In this document: one piece after another, positions 47,131 through 57,757 of the stretch
How positions within the stretch are numbered: position 1 is the stretch's first letter
Layout: the number at the start of each line of letters is the position of its first letter
NCBI GenBank assembly: GCA_001414345.1
Contig: LLCB01000128.1
Location: 91,534-155,533, forward strand
Source of the DNA: Hymenoscyphus infarciens
Lineage: Eukaryota; Ascomycota; Leotiomycetes; Helotiales; Helotiaceae
Length of the DNA stretch: 64,000 bases
Direction: 5' to 3'
Notes under the pieces: generated by a model
Told to the model about the DNA's origin: nothing
Databases searched by the model: none
Seen by the model: only the letters and a program-made list of their open reading frames with translations
Position numbers and translations under genes: made by a program

Positions 47131-49218
47131 TCAGATCCGAACGCCATGTAGTCCATTGGCTAAAGTGCCATCAACTCCATTAATTAAAGACTCGGACATG
47201 CAATCCTTGGTGACACTTTCCAAGCAACCAGCAGCCGCAGCGACGAATCCGAGATATGGCTTGCTTGGTTGGAGAACTCGGGAAAGATACTCGGGGTGGA
47301 ATTGAACACCAACGAACCAAGGGTGGTCCTTCAATTCGATAATCTCCATTCGCTCGCCCTTGTCGTCTTTACCAACAAACTCGAGTCCCTTGTTGGCGAG
47401 TCGCTCGATATATTCTGGGTTGACTTCATAACGATGTCTGTGTCTCTCATGGATCTCCTTCTTTTCGCCATAAAGTTGACGAAGACGGGACCATTCAGAA
47501 CCTTCCTGGAAAAGGGTTGGGCGAAGTCCAAGACGCATGGTTCCACCAAGGTTCGTTTTGTCGATTTCGGGCATGAAAATTACGACAGGGTCTTCACATC
47601 CCTCAACCAACTCAACTGAACTTGCCTTGGGAATATCGCAAACGTGTCGAGCGAACTCAATAACCGCGATTTGCATCCCAAGACAAATACCCAAATATGG
47701 AGTCTTGTTTGTTCGTGCCCACTCTGCTGCTTTGATCATACCCTCAGTGCCTCTGTTACCGAAGCCACCAGGTACGAGAATTCCATCGGCTGTGCATACT
47801 ACATGCCATGCCTTATGGAATTCAGCAGGATTATCAGGTTTGGATTTGTCTTCGAGATGCGATGCATCGACCCAGAGGAGGTTGAGCTTTCGTCCACATC
47901 GCATGGCGCTGTGTTCGAGTGATTTGATTACGCTTAGATAACTGTCGTGTAGGGTAGTGTATTTTCCGACAAGAGCAATGGTGACAGATTCAAAGATACG
48001 CTCTTGTTGTTGTGTAAGCTTTGTCCACTCTGTCCATGTTCGTTGTCCCCGGTCGACAAGATTTTGTGGTTTAGCTATCGCATCAAGGTTGAGAATCGAG
48101 CCAAGAGTCTTTAACAGGCCTTGCTTTTCTAAAAGAAGTGGAACATGGTAGGTAGTCGATACATTGTGGACAGCCAGAACCTGCTCTGGTTCAACTTGGC
48201 AGAACATGGCAATCTTATCAGTGGTGCTTCTTTCCAGAGGGACATCGCATCTACACGCAATCTAAAATTCATCAGCAATTGTTCATCACACAAGTAATTG
48301 AAAAATGTTACCAGATCCGGAACCAGACCAGCTCGTCCAACATCTCTAATTGCTTGTTGAGTTGGCTTTGTCTTTTGCTCGCCAGCAATTACGGGAACAA
48401 GGGAAACATGAATCTGTGCAAAATTGCCTTTTCCTGCTCTTCTCTTCAATTGTCGCATTGCCTCGATGAATGGCGCACTCTCGATATCACCCACAGTACC
48501 TCCAAGCTCAATAATGCAGACATCTGGAGACTCATTTGTATCATCGACAGGGATTCTTGCGACTCTCTCTACCCAGTCCTGAACTGCATCTGTCAAATGG
48601 GGTACGACCTGAACAGTCTTTCCCAAGTAATCACCGCGACGTTCCCTCTCAATAACATGCTGATATATCTTGCCGGTTGTAATGTTGCTTTCGCGAGTAA
48701 GGGTGATATTGAGGTAGCGCTCGTAGTTTCCGAGGTCGAGGTCGACTTCACCGCCATCGTCGAGGACAAAGACTTCGCCATGCCTAGTAAAAGAGTTAGA
48801 CTTTAGACTCGGGCTGCACAATCGGAGCGCCAGTTAAATGGGGGTTATTTACTCCGTAGGAGCCATAGTTCCGGCATCGACATTCATGTAGGGATCAATC
48901 TTGATCGAGGAAACGTGCACTGCAAGTTAGCAATTCTGCACAATGCCAGATGGACCCGAGACTTATCTTCAACCCTATCGTCTTGAGCAGTAGACCCGCA
49001 GATGATGCTATGGGCTCAAGAATTAGCGTTCCCTTTTCCGCTGCCGTCTGTTATTACTCCCGAAGGCGCGTACCAATTGTTCCCTTCCCAATGCCAGAAA
49101 TGACGCCTACGTCGCGTTAGCATTCGCCCAATACTGGTTCAAAGATTTCCTAAAGAAGTTGATAGTGATTCATACCTCCAGATACAAGAACGTACTTCAT
49201 CTTCGCGAGTTGTGGCAT
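47131..49218 (-). CDS. URA7: CTP synthase (glutamine-dependent)
   Basis: Six exons (49218-49176, 49106-49074, 49007-48963, 48919-48853, 48783-48312, 48261-47131) give 596 residues. The enzyme makes CTP from UTP, ATP and glutamine. The amidoligase domain shows [73 protein letters not shown] and [11 protein letters not shown]. The glutaminase domain shows [24 protein letters not shown] (nucleophile Cys) and VGVQFHPEY (His/Glu). The start could be the ATG at 49218 ([10 protein letters not shown]) or the one at 49200 (MKYV), the usual family start. The donor of the third intron is odd: the family sequence would end at GLK, followed here by ATAAGTCT, so I used the next GT, which adds about three residues (IMH). 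It is divergent from the DUF7770 gene, 234 bp apart. Confidence 0.93.
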
Positions 49219-49452
49219 GTTTATGGCCGGACCTGGCTATTGCCAGGAGGGGGAAGAAGAAGAAAATGAAGATGAAATTTTGGCTTTCTTGAGGGAGGGG
49301 TGGCAGAAACCGCACTTGGCTATTTCCGGTACACCGCCTTTTCCCTTCTGTGTTTTTTGTGGCGTTTCTACGCGTGGCTAGTGAGCTTGAATCTTAGACC
49401 AGACAACACCAATTCACGCCGCTGAGGTCTTTAAATCTCCTACCTTTTCAAG

Positions 49453-49998
49453 ATGCCATTACACTACGAAACCAACTCGGGCCTATCGAGCGCCTCAGAG
49501 GTGGTAATTTTGCACATTGACTTGGTCGCCGACAAACTTGAAGCCCTTATCGATCGCCGCAATGACGGTTCTATCGTACCAGGACAGAAGAAAAATCACT
49601 GGTATCTGAACTTGGCAACATCGCAAAAAGGATCGATTCGACTGTACCCAGGCGTGGACCAAAATGGTCTAATTGACCTCTTGGTGGTTCCTCATCAGCA
49701 AACTCAAGGAGAAGATATGAAGCACATTCGGCTCTCGGTCGAGGACGGCTTGAAATTTCCGCAAGTAATAGAGCTTTTGCAGAAAAACAAACACGAAAAT
49801 TATCAATTCGACCAGAATTTTCAAGGGCTTCGACATTGGATCATAACCACCCTGGCTTTATTGTTTTCTGTTGGTTATCTCGTCAACGAGTCCGAAGTTG
49901 AAAACGCAAAGGCGGCGGTCAAAACTGTATGGAAAGGTCAGGATGAACCCGTGAAGGAAGAAGAACAATCCGAAATGGTCATTGGGACTTTCTATTGA
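49453..49998 (+). CDS. DUF7770-like conserved fungal protein
   Basis: A single-exon 181-residue protein. The order NHWYLNL, GSIRLYPG, a strand pair, SVEDGLKFPQVIELLQKNKHENYQF, then GLRHWIITTLALLF and a final GTFY fits what I remember of the fungal DUF7770 family, whose role is unknown. No signal peptide or membrane span is evident. The helix RHWIITTLALLFSVGYLV is amphipathic rather than a clear transmembrane segment. The gene probably shares a promoter region with the divergent CTP synthase gene. Confidence 0.68.
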   Translation: MPLHYETNSGLSSASEVVILHIDLVADKLEALIDRRNDGSIVPGQKKNHWYLNLATSQKGSIRLYPGVDQNGLIDLLVVPHQQTQGEDMKHIRLSVEDGLKFPQVIELLQKNKHENYQFDQNFQGLRHWIITTLALLFSVGYLVNESEVENAKAAVKTVWKGQDEPVKEEEQSEMVIGTFY

Positions 49999-50508
49999 CC
50001 GGGAAGCTTTGAGATAGTTTTTTTCAGTCTCGCTATCAAGGGGTTAATTGATTTCGCCATCTCTGTGGTCTTTTGTTCATATCTTTGCTGTATTTGATTT
50101 CTATTCCGCATTTCCAGCGGCTTGGGAGGGTCGAGGTCGAGACATCAGCTCGCATCATCGTCCTCACTCGGGCGTGGAGAGCAAGTTGCACTTTTGCACT
50201 TTTGGCTAGTTCATAATAGATCCTGGTAACATACCTGCTTACCATGCTCGCCGCGTTCTCGTCCTGCAGTCCTGCAGTGAAGTGATATTACAAGCGGTTG
50301 GCTGTGCCGATTTTCCAATTCAGGTTCTGTGCAGCCTTGGCATTGCCCTTTTGTCATTGCACTGCTGCTGGCTCTTGCAATGCACTTCTGCGCTATTGGC
50401 TCGTCACAGCCAGTGTATATAATATTTACTTCGTCTTGATTTACACCTCAATTCTTTTTCAGTTGAATGCTTTTACTCATCCTCATTTTATCATATGAAC
50501 ACTGCATC
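49999..50508. other. intergenic, promoter of the Clr5 gene
   Basis: 510 bp without a recognised gene. Confidence 0.45.
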
Positions 50509-51517
50509 ATGCCGAGCCACACCGAAAACCACAAGTCTCCGTCACTCAAAAAAGAGAAATCATGGGCGAGGATCAAGTCAGAAGCTTTCAAGCTTTACAT
50601 TCAGCAAGACATGCAATTGGAGGAAACTATGTCTACGATTGAAAGGTCACAAGGGTTTAAAGCAAGGTATGCCGTGATCCAGAAGTTTTGAACAAACAGC
50701 TAACAACCTTGCATAGCCCAAGAATGTGGAAGCTGAAGTTAAAACAATGGGGTTACAAAAAGAACAAATCAGCTCACGATATGAGTTGGATCGTTGCTAG
50801 GGGGGAAAAACGCAAACTCGAAGGGAAAGAAACGAGTTACTTTGTCAATGGCACTGAAATCAGGAAGGAGAGAATTGAAAATTTCAAGAGGAGACGAATG
50901 GGAGAAGGCTTATTTGGTGCCGGTATGATATTCTATACCCAAGGCCTCTTTTTCTATGTTACAAGCAACGCCCCCAGGTATCACGTACGGTACGCCAAGT
51001 TGTGGTCACAACGAGGAAGAGGCTGTAAGCTGGCACTTCATCCCTCTTCGGAGTGTTTTTAATGGGAATATTCTAGGAGCTGCACGATAAGTCACTGCAC
51101 CGTACTTCATCTTCGATTCCAGGCCCTGATGTGGCGCACGACGAATTAAACTCGCCGCCATATTTTGAAATACAGGGAATGAATCCTCTCGTGTCTCCTC
51201 GGGATGACGTACCAGCCCGTTCGAGACTTGATCGATATTTAAAAGAAGCACCGTGGTCCCCATACAATTTGTTTTTCTCTGCAAGGCATGATGAGAAACA
51301 GGATGGCCATGACTTGGGGCCAACTTCAGAAACAGTGGATCCTGTTCTGCATGAGCTACTCTGTCTTGAATATGAAATCAAATACGGAGCTGCGAATGGC
51401 ACAGCCTACACCTCAACAGCCAGTGATAGCACAAGTTTGAGTCACAAAAATGGAATGTTAACTTATCCGGAGAGCGAAATCACAGGGATAAGCAACTCCG
51501 AATTTTACGGTCCTTAG
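50509..51517 (+). CDS. Clr5-domain protein
   Basis: Four exons (50509-50666, 50717-50922, 50978-51024, 51077-51517) give 283 residues. The first 65 residues are a Clr5 domain: WARIKSEAFKLYIQQDMQLE, ETMSTIERSQGFKA, then across the intron SPRMWKLKLKQWGYKKNKS. This domain begins many fungal proteins and is thought to bind DNA or partners, like transposase-type helices. The middle is basic (ERIENFKRRRM), and the remainder is acidic and unstructured with no known domain. The small third exon (GITYGTPSCGHNEEEA) keeps the frame with good GT-AG sites. A simpler two-intron model skipping it is also in frame, so alternative splicing is possible. Confidence 0.75.
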
Positions 51518-52304
51518 ATCCCAGTTTTTGTTTTTCTATATTTATTCCCTATGTCACTTAAAAATCTTCGGGAAAGATGGACTTGGGTGGAGTATTTTTT
51601 GTTTTGACAAGTTGAGATACTGGTGCTACAATAGAAGCAGTGTCGTTGATGGTTTGATAGTTGAAATTCAGCGTGTTCAGGTCAACTTCTTCCGGAAAAC
51701 ACTGAAACAATCTCTACTCGTCAATGATAATTTTGCGACCGTCTTCACGAAGTTGTTCTGTCAAGATAAATTGATTTCCTTTATGAGTAGTATACTGCAA
51801 AATCTCTTTTCTAATTTCACTTATCAGTTTGTATATCCTCTAAAATATGGGTAGTCACCCTTTTCAACCCTTCTTTATAATTTTTTTTATCTCTAATTCA
51901 CTTCTGGAACTCTTGAAGGACCTAATCTGCTTTGGAAACATTCTGTCCAAAAGTTCTACATAACGTAAATTCGTTTCTCCGGCCTTATTATTCCAGTTGT
52001 CTAGAATAAGATGGTTTATTTTATTCTCTCTAATCTCATTCTCCCACGTCTCAAGAATAACTTAATTCTCTTTCGACATAACATAATTGTTATGTGGGGA
52101 ACCGCGGGGAGAACCCCGAGTTTGGTGCTTCTAGCTCGCCTCGGAACACTTTCCCTTGTGAGGCCTTGCATCGCCTTTGCACCATACCGAAAGTGGGGCA
52201 AAAAAAGTGTGATGCATACTCATACTCTTACATCAGACAAGATCTTTCACATCTTCACATCTTCACATCTCATACAAATCCGATACCAACTTAGTTTCCC
52301 CAAC
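51518..52304. other. intergenic, AT-rich, promoter of the dehydrogenase gene
   Basis: No gene recognised in about 790 bp. The open frame that runs into 52305 from 52011 has no conserved residues upstream of the MPRVLITGG start. Confidence 0.5.
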
Positions 52305-53282
52305 ATGCCACGTGTTCTGATCACCGGTGGAGCTGGACTCATTGGTCCCCTCTTTGCAACTCGCCTGTTATCTGACCCCTCATATACCGTAATTCTCACC
52401 GATATAATTGCTCCTCCCATTCCCCCCAAGGCGCAATTCCCGGAAAAATGTCAACCAATTCAAACCGATCTCTGTGATCCAGAATCGCTCTCAAAACTTA
52501 TTTCTGCATCTCTACCACTCGATGCAGTCTGTTTATTCCACGGGATCATGTCATCTGGCTCGGAAGCGAATTTTGAGCTAGGAATGAAAGTAAACCTTCA
52601 TTCCACGACTGCACTTCTTGAAGCGCTTCGCCTCGCGAAAACAGAAGATTCGGAACCGTTACGAGTTCTGTACGCTAGCTCGCAAGCAGTTTATGGGAAT
52701 CCTCTTCCGCCCATCATCGATGAAAGTGTTTTTCCCACCCCAGAAGGGAGCTATGGCGCTCAAAAACTCATCATTGAGACCCTACTCAATGACTACACGA
52801 GAAAAGGATTTCTGGATGGCTATTCTTTGAGATTTCCTACGATTGCTATAAGAGGTGGGAGACCAACACAAGCAGCGAGTAGTTTTATTTCTGGGATGAT
52901 TCGTGAACCGATGAATGGAGAGACGTGCGTTATTCCTATCGAGGATCGAAGTTTTGTCTCTTGGATTTGTAGTCCGAAGATGTTGGTGCAGAATTTGTGG
53001 CATGCTTTGCATCTTGGGGCAGATGCTTTGCCGAAGCATAAACGGGTTGTGAATTTACCGGGATTTGGAGTCAGTGTTCAAGAGATGATGGATGTTTTAG
53101 CAAAAGTTGGAGGCGAGGAAAAGTTGAAATTATTGAAGGAGAAAAGTGATCCTGAGATGGAGAGGATCTTGAGAAGTTGGGGGACGGATTTCGATAACTC
53201 TCTTGGGTTGGGGTTGGGGTTTAAGCGTGACGAGGGTTTCGAGGGGGTGGTCAGGGACTATGTCGACGCATTGGGAAAGTAG
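52305..53282 (+). CDS. DenD-like NAD-dependent dehydrogenase/epimerase (extended SDR)
   Basis: A single-exon 325-residue protein starting MPRVLITGGAGLIGPLFATR with the TGGxGxxG NAD-binding motif. It matches D-erythronate dehydrogenases (DenD) step by step: the FHGIMSSGSEANFELGMKVN loop, LYASSQAVYGNPLP, SYGAQKLIIETLLNDY (catalytic Tyr and Lys in YGAQK), KGFLDGYSLRFPTIAIRGG, and then AASSFISGMIREPMNGE. In bacteria DenD oxidises D-erythronate to 2-oxotetronate, which is phosphorylated and cleaved. I assign this by motif similarity, and substrate range in fungi may differ. The start agrees with the conserved N-terminal strand. A class II aldolase follows 398 bp downstream on the same strand. Confidence 0.8.
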   Translation: MPRVLITGGAGLIGPLFATRLLSDPSYTVILTDIIAPPIPPKAQFPEKCQPIQTDLCDPESLSKLISASLPLDAVCLFHGIMSSGSEANFELGMKVNLHSTTALLEALRLAKTEDSEPLRVLYASSQAVYGNPLPPIIDESVFPTPEGSYGAQKLIIETLLNDYTRKGFLDGYSLRFPTIAIRGGRPTQAASSFISGMIREPMNGETCVIPIEDRSFVSWICSPKMLVQNLWHALHLGADALPKHKRVVNLPGFGVSVQEMMDVLAKVGGEEKLKLLKEKSDPEMERILRSWGTDFDNSLGLGLGFKRDEGFEGVVRDYVDALGK

Positions 53283-53680
53283 GTGCATTTCTTAATCCTT
53301 TCTCACTTTGTTTTGGAGGACACGATCCATGTGATCTGGGCAACATTTCGTCTATGAGGTTTACAGTTACTCAGTCGCCAATATATAATGATGATGGCTT
53401 CATTCGGCAAACCTTCCCCTAAAGTGACTTAGCGGGGTAAAATATTACCCCACTTCTCGCATTCCGATCATCGGTGTAAATGCCGTGGTGGTGGTGCACC
53501 ACATACATGTCTAAATATCCGGGGTATTTTGCCTTTATACATACTTAATTTGTTTTCTTCCGACTCTCCTTTTGTCCTTTTACAAATACTCCAATTCAAG
53601 TTTTCCGTCCTCGAGTACTTTTTCCAATTGTACAGTCATTCTCTCATCAAGTTGCAAATACCCCTCCTCAAACCTGCATA
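53283..53680. other. intergenic between the dehydrogenase and aldolase genes
   Basis: 398 bp. A small hairpin GGGGTAAAATATTACCCC lies at about 53435-53452. CT-rich DNA precedes the aldolase start. Confidence 0.5.
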
Positions 53681-54679
53681 ATGGCACCCTCAATGAAAGA
53701 TAACCGAGCAGTGCGGATGCTCCGTGAAGCAGAAGAAGGAGGTTATGGAATTATTGGTGTAGTATCCGTAAGTTACTCTTTCTCCCGCTCATCACCGCAT
53801 ACCTAACACCACCCAAGTACAACCTCGAAACAATCACTGCCGTAATCCGCGCAGCAGAAAAAAAGCAATCCCCTGCACAAATCCTCCTGTTCCCATGGGC
53901 CCTCCACTACTCTCCCCTCCTTATTCACCTCGCCTCAGTCGCCTGTTCAACTGCCAAAGTCCCTGTAGTCCTACACCTCGACCACGCGCAATCCGAAGCC
54001 GAAATCATCGAGGCAGCTGAATACCCCTTCGACAGTATTATGGTCGATATGTCGCATTACGAGAAAGAAGAGAACTTGGAGAAAACAGAGAGGATTACAA
54101 AAATGTTACATGAGAAGGGTATTGCTACGGAAGCAGAACCGGGACGAATTAATGGGGGTGAAGATGGGGTTGCTGATACGGGGGATTTGGAGGGGCTTTT
54201 GACTACAGCCGAGGAGGCGGGGAAGTTTTTAGCTACGGGAATTGATTTCCTGGCACCGGCTTTTGGGAATATTCATGGGAATTACTGGGGTGTGGAGAAT
54301 ATCAAGCTGGAATTTGATAGGTGTGTATTCTTTACATTTTTCATTATTCTCAATCAACTCTCTTACTATGGGTTATATGCTAATTCTCAATAATAGATTG
54401 GAAACTATACGCGAAGCATGCACAGGAAAGGCCCAAATGGTTCTTCATGGAACAAATACCTTCCCTGATTCCACGACCCAGAAATGCATTAAAGGAGGCA
54501 TGACGAGGATCAATGTCAATGACTTGGTATTACATAAATACAACGATTTCGTGGCGAAGAATACAGGCAAGATTCCTCTTACAGAATTGATGGGCAAGGG
54601 TACAGATTTGATCCAAGAATTGGTGGAGTATCAGATGGATGTTATGGGTTCGAGTGGAAAGGGAAGTGCCAAGTATTGA
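53681..54679 (+). CDS. Class II (zinc) ketose-bisphosphate aldolase
   Basis: Exons 53681-53767, 53818-54320 and 54397-54679 give 290 residues. Class II aldolase motifs are present: GVVSYNLETITAVIRAAE, HLDHAQ (catalytic Asp about 84 and zinc His 85), FDSIMVDMSH, TEAEPGRINGGED (usually EAELGxxGGxED), FLAPAFGNIHGNY (second zinc His) and MVLHGTNTFPD (third). Members cleave fructose-1,6-, tagatose-1,6- or related ketose bisphosphates. The substitution EPGRING for the usual ELGxIGG and the short length suggest the tagatose/fungal subgroup rather than the glycolytic Fba1. Introns are short and in phase. It is tandem with the DenD-like gene, so both may act in one sugar-acid route. Confidence 0.88.
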
Positions 54680-55024
54680 AGGGGGTCAAGTATTGAAGGG
54701 GGTCAACCCTGAGATGCAAAAGCGGGGGGAAATTGCCATTACTTTTTCGCTTATTTCTTTTGTTAATTATACCAAATAGTTGGAGTAAAGATCAACTTCC
54801 TTGTTTATTAATGGTGGCAGGAATCGCCTCGCTAATTTCATAAATATTCTCAGCAAGATTCAAAAAACCACAATGAATCAAAACAGCTCGGGGTGGGATA
54901 GGTTTCAAGTGAGAAGCTGTAAATTCTCTTCAAATCATCAATCAAGCAACTAAAAATAAATTTCTGATCCCCAAACTGCCAGAAACTTTCTGAAATAGGT
55001 ACTGTATCACTCAATTCTAATGAC
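54680..55024. other. intergenic between convergent genes
   Basis: 345 bp without a gene. A short direct repeat, AAGTATTGAAGGGGGTCAA, follows the aldolase stop. Confidence 0.5.
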
Positions 55025-56791
55025 TCACCAACACCCCGTACGAAAAGTTAGCTGCGGGTTTGATAAAACAATTCCGCTGTATTGTATCGTACCTATCAAG
55101 GATTCAGAGCAAAAGTACTCCCCATTCATGATCATGTCCTCTTCCCACCCAATACAATCCCGAGCTGTGTCCTGATACCAGTCATCCTCTGGCTCTTCTT
55201 TTTGGTCCTCCTCTTGCAGTCGCTCCCAAATTTCCTCGAGATTATCCATTGGTGCCTCAACCCGTATGTCATCTTCGTTGAGAACATGTGTACCCGCAAT
55301 ATGTTCCGTCATGATGTCGTCGTTCCAAGACTCCCTCCATTGATCAACAGTATACTCATTCCACCCAAGTGTCTTGTTCTTGGAATTTCTCTCGTAGTCA
55401 GAACTCTGGGATAGTGTGATTCGATTCTTCGTTGATTCACGGACGGTAACCCTCCAAAATGCCTGTCCAGGTCCCCGAAGCTTGGTGTTGTAAACGTCAT
55501 ACAATCCTGGCAATAACGAAATATTGTGCTTGCAGTATTGTGTAATTTCCGACTCGAGGGGCCGCTCGTCGAATCCCTCCACGAGGCCTCCTTTCTCAGG
55601 GGCAAAAGGCCGACAAGCGCGCTCATTGACAAGGGCCGATTCTGTCTTCTCTGTGGCAGAAATGGGGCTGTCTTTCTTGATGCACTCTGATAGTCCACAG
55701 ACAAATTCCCGTGAACTTTTCCGTGATGCGAGTTCCATAAGTTGAAGATCTTTGATGCCGTCAACAGAGACCCGGAAAAGGCTGAATAGTGCATCTGAAA
55801 TTTTCCGATTGTCGAAGACGACTTTGGGAATGGTAGAAGATTCGAGGACGGTTTTCAACGAGGCTCCGACAGTTGTAATGGTAGAGAAGGCGGCATCCCC
55901 AAGTTTGTAAATGTCGATGAGGTACGTCGTCTTGTTGGGAGCGACGTAGAGTGAGATAGGTCTGCGCAACGAATAAAGCCCTCGAATATATTCATAACAT
56001 TCGTCATTTTCTACGAATAAAATACCCTTTGAATTATTCAAGAATAAGGAGAGTTTACAGGGTGAATAGCAGTTAATTATTTATGAATATTTCGTATTCT
56101 CCACCCTTTTGGTATGATTCCCTACTATCTTAAAACATATATGAAAATCCCTCCGCTTTGGCCGCTTTTGTTATCTCGATTAGGCTACGCCGGGGGGTAA
56201 AAAAGGGCTATTCCTAAAGTAGTCACTTATACCGACTTCAGCTTGTAAAAGTGCCTTCCGAGCGTTCTCTTTCTTCTATCCCCTTAATCATAGTCTCTTT
56301 AAAAGTCTTAGGCGGTCACGTGGTAAGGCTCAAAATCCGACTTTTAGGAGAAAGTATATAGAACAACAACTACTAAGTAGATAGATGATTTTAAAGACTT
56401 AAAAAGAGAAGGTGGTACGTACGTGTTAAGAAGTACGTGTGAGAGAGAGGTAAATTTTAACATCTATATACTAAGACTAGGGGGCGGATATTAAGCCTAA
56501 TGAATAGAAACTATTTGTAATATATTTATATGAGACTCTATAGTATGAATAAATTGTTGGAATATTACGTATTTATTTAATATTCATAATGAATAATTAA
56601 TCTTTTATTTTTCTATTCGTTGCGTAGACCTAGTGTGAGAGGATGGATATAGAGCCGTGACGACCAACTGTAGCCCCCTCCAGATTGAGGTACAGCGAAG
56701 GAGGATCAATTGCAACTTTTGCAATGTTATCAAGAAGAGGTTGAAGACTCGCCTCTGAGTCTACGAGTACAAGTTCCGATATGGCCGACAT
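55025..56791 (-). pseudogene. EXD1-like 3'-5' exonuclease-domain gene split by a MITE
   Basis: The minus strand from 56791 reads MSAISELVLVDSEASLQPLL, then LYLNLEGATVGRHGSISIL, the start of a DEDD 3'-5' exonuclease fold. Coding breaks at 56633. It resumes at 55956 with SLYVAPNKTTYLIDIYKLG, then KVVFDNRKISDAL, LQLMELASR, ITQYCKHNISLLPGLYDVY and an acidic C-terminus to 55025. The two parts are adjacent pieces of one domain, separated exactly by the 676-bp element at 55957-56632. With the insertion, the first part meets TAG two codons later. The rest has no stops, so the disruption looks young. Of the acidic catalytic set, the first Asp (DLEG) is Asn here, so activity was perhaps already weak. 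Relatives include animal EXD1 and fungal exonuclease-like proteins of unknown role. Confidence 0.8.
55957..56632. mobile_element. 676-bp hAT-like MITE inserted in the exonuclease gene
   Basis: The ends are TAGGTCTGCGCAACGAATA (55957-55975) and, on the other strand, TAGGTCTACGCAACGAATA (56632-56614), one mismatch in 19. The flanking 8-mers GAGTGAGA (55949-55956) and GTGTGAGA (56633-56640) differ at one position and fit an 8-bp target duplication, the size made by hAT transposases. The interior is AT-rich with no transposase frame. Removing the element and one 8-mer restores the exonuclease reading frame, which confirms the boundaries. Confidence 0.88.
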
Positions 56792-56973
56792 GTTGGGTGT
56801 TAGGCTCGAAGTTTGCCAACTACAAACGGAATATATTGATGAGATAAGGTGGCTCGGGTGGTACAAGAATCGGAAGGGGGATGCTGGTCTCCTCCAATGA
56901 CCATCGAAATAAAGGGAACCAAAAGGAATGTTCCAGGCTCGCCATGCTCTCTAAATAGGTCACGTTTTACATA

Positions 56974-57210
56974 CTCTCCCCCCCCCCCCCTAAATAAAAT
57001 GTAATTGTGGGTCGGTGGCAGGGAGCAGTTTTGCCACTAATGTCAGTGTAAGATCAAAGCGCTAAGCCAATAAGAAGAGTTAAAGTTAAAAAATAGAATA
57101 ATAGAGAAGCTTCTAGTAGCTAAACCCACTAACATCTACTAGGACTTTACACAGCCTCTCCCAGTTCTCTATTGACCCATAATTACATTTTATTTAGGGG
57201 GGGGGGAGAG
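56974..57210. mobile_element. 237-bp Stowaway-like MITE, C-tract ends
   Basis: The left end CTCTCCCC... runs through a C tract into TAAATAAAATGTAATTGTGG. The right end on the other strand is CTCTCCCC... running into TAAATAAAATGTAATTATGG. TA flanks both ends (56972-56973 and 57211-57212), as in Tc1/mariner insertions. No open frame. A relative lies at the right edge of the window. Confidence 0.85.
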
Positions 57211-57212
57211 TA

Positions 57213-57757
57213 CAACGATCACGTGTGGGTTCCTCTATTGCTAAAATTTAGGACCAATGAGAACTCTTTCGCAATGGGGACAGCTTCTAAAATTCCGTCG
57301 AGTTTGGTCTCGCTTAGCTCTCTGCCCCCCTTGAAGCTCGACATATCTATGTGCTCTTTTAAAGTTCAACCTAACTCAATTTCGAAACTTTTGACGAGCT
57401 GGTGAGCCCTCCGATTTGACTGCTCGTTTCTGATTCAGCAGAAAGTAATGGGACCTAATCTCGCTCTATGTTACCCCAGTGCTATAAAAACGGCCATTTT
57501 CGACATTAATTCGTATCCAGGGAAAGAAGCTACTTAACTGTTGAAGTCCGTTGCTGCAAAGTCGATAGAAAAATAAAGCCTTCTATCACATTACCCAGTT
57601 CTTTCCCACCTTAACAAATGCCACATTCTGTACTAGTTGTAGTAAATTTACGCGTTATGGGAGCCGCAAGACATCCAATAACACATGGATATACAAAGAT
57701 TTCGGAAACCTTCATAATATCAACTATCTATGACACTTCTTTCTCTATCATCTGGGG
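57213..57757. other. intergenic, nothing recognised
   Basis: 545 bp without a recognised gene, between a MITE and the end of the Kre9-like pseudogene. Confidence 0.45.

Noticed and set aside
52011..52304. N-terminal extension of the dehydrogenase frame to 52011
   Set aside because: The extra 98 residues are not conserved in DenD-like enzymes and the ATG at 52305 matches the family start.
56633..56866. Treating the short minus-strand frame as an independent small gene
   Set aside because: Its sequence is exactly the missing first part of the exonuclease domain, so it belongs to the split gene.
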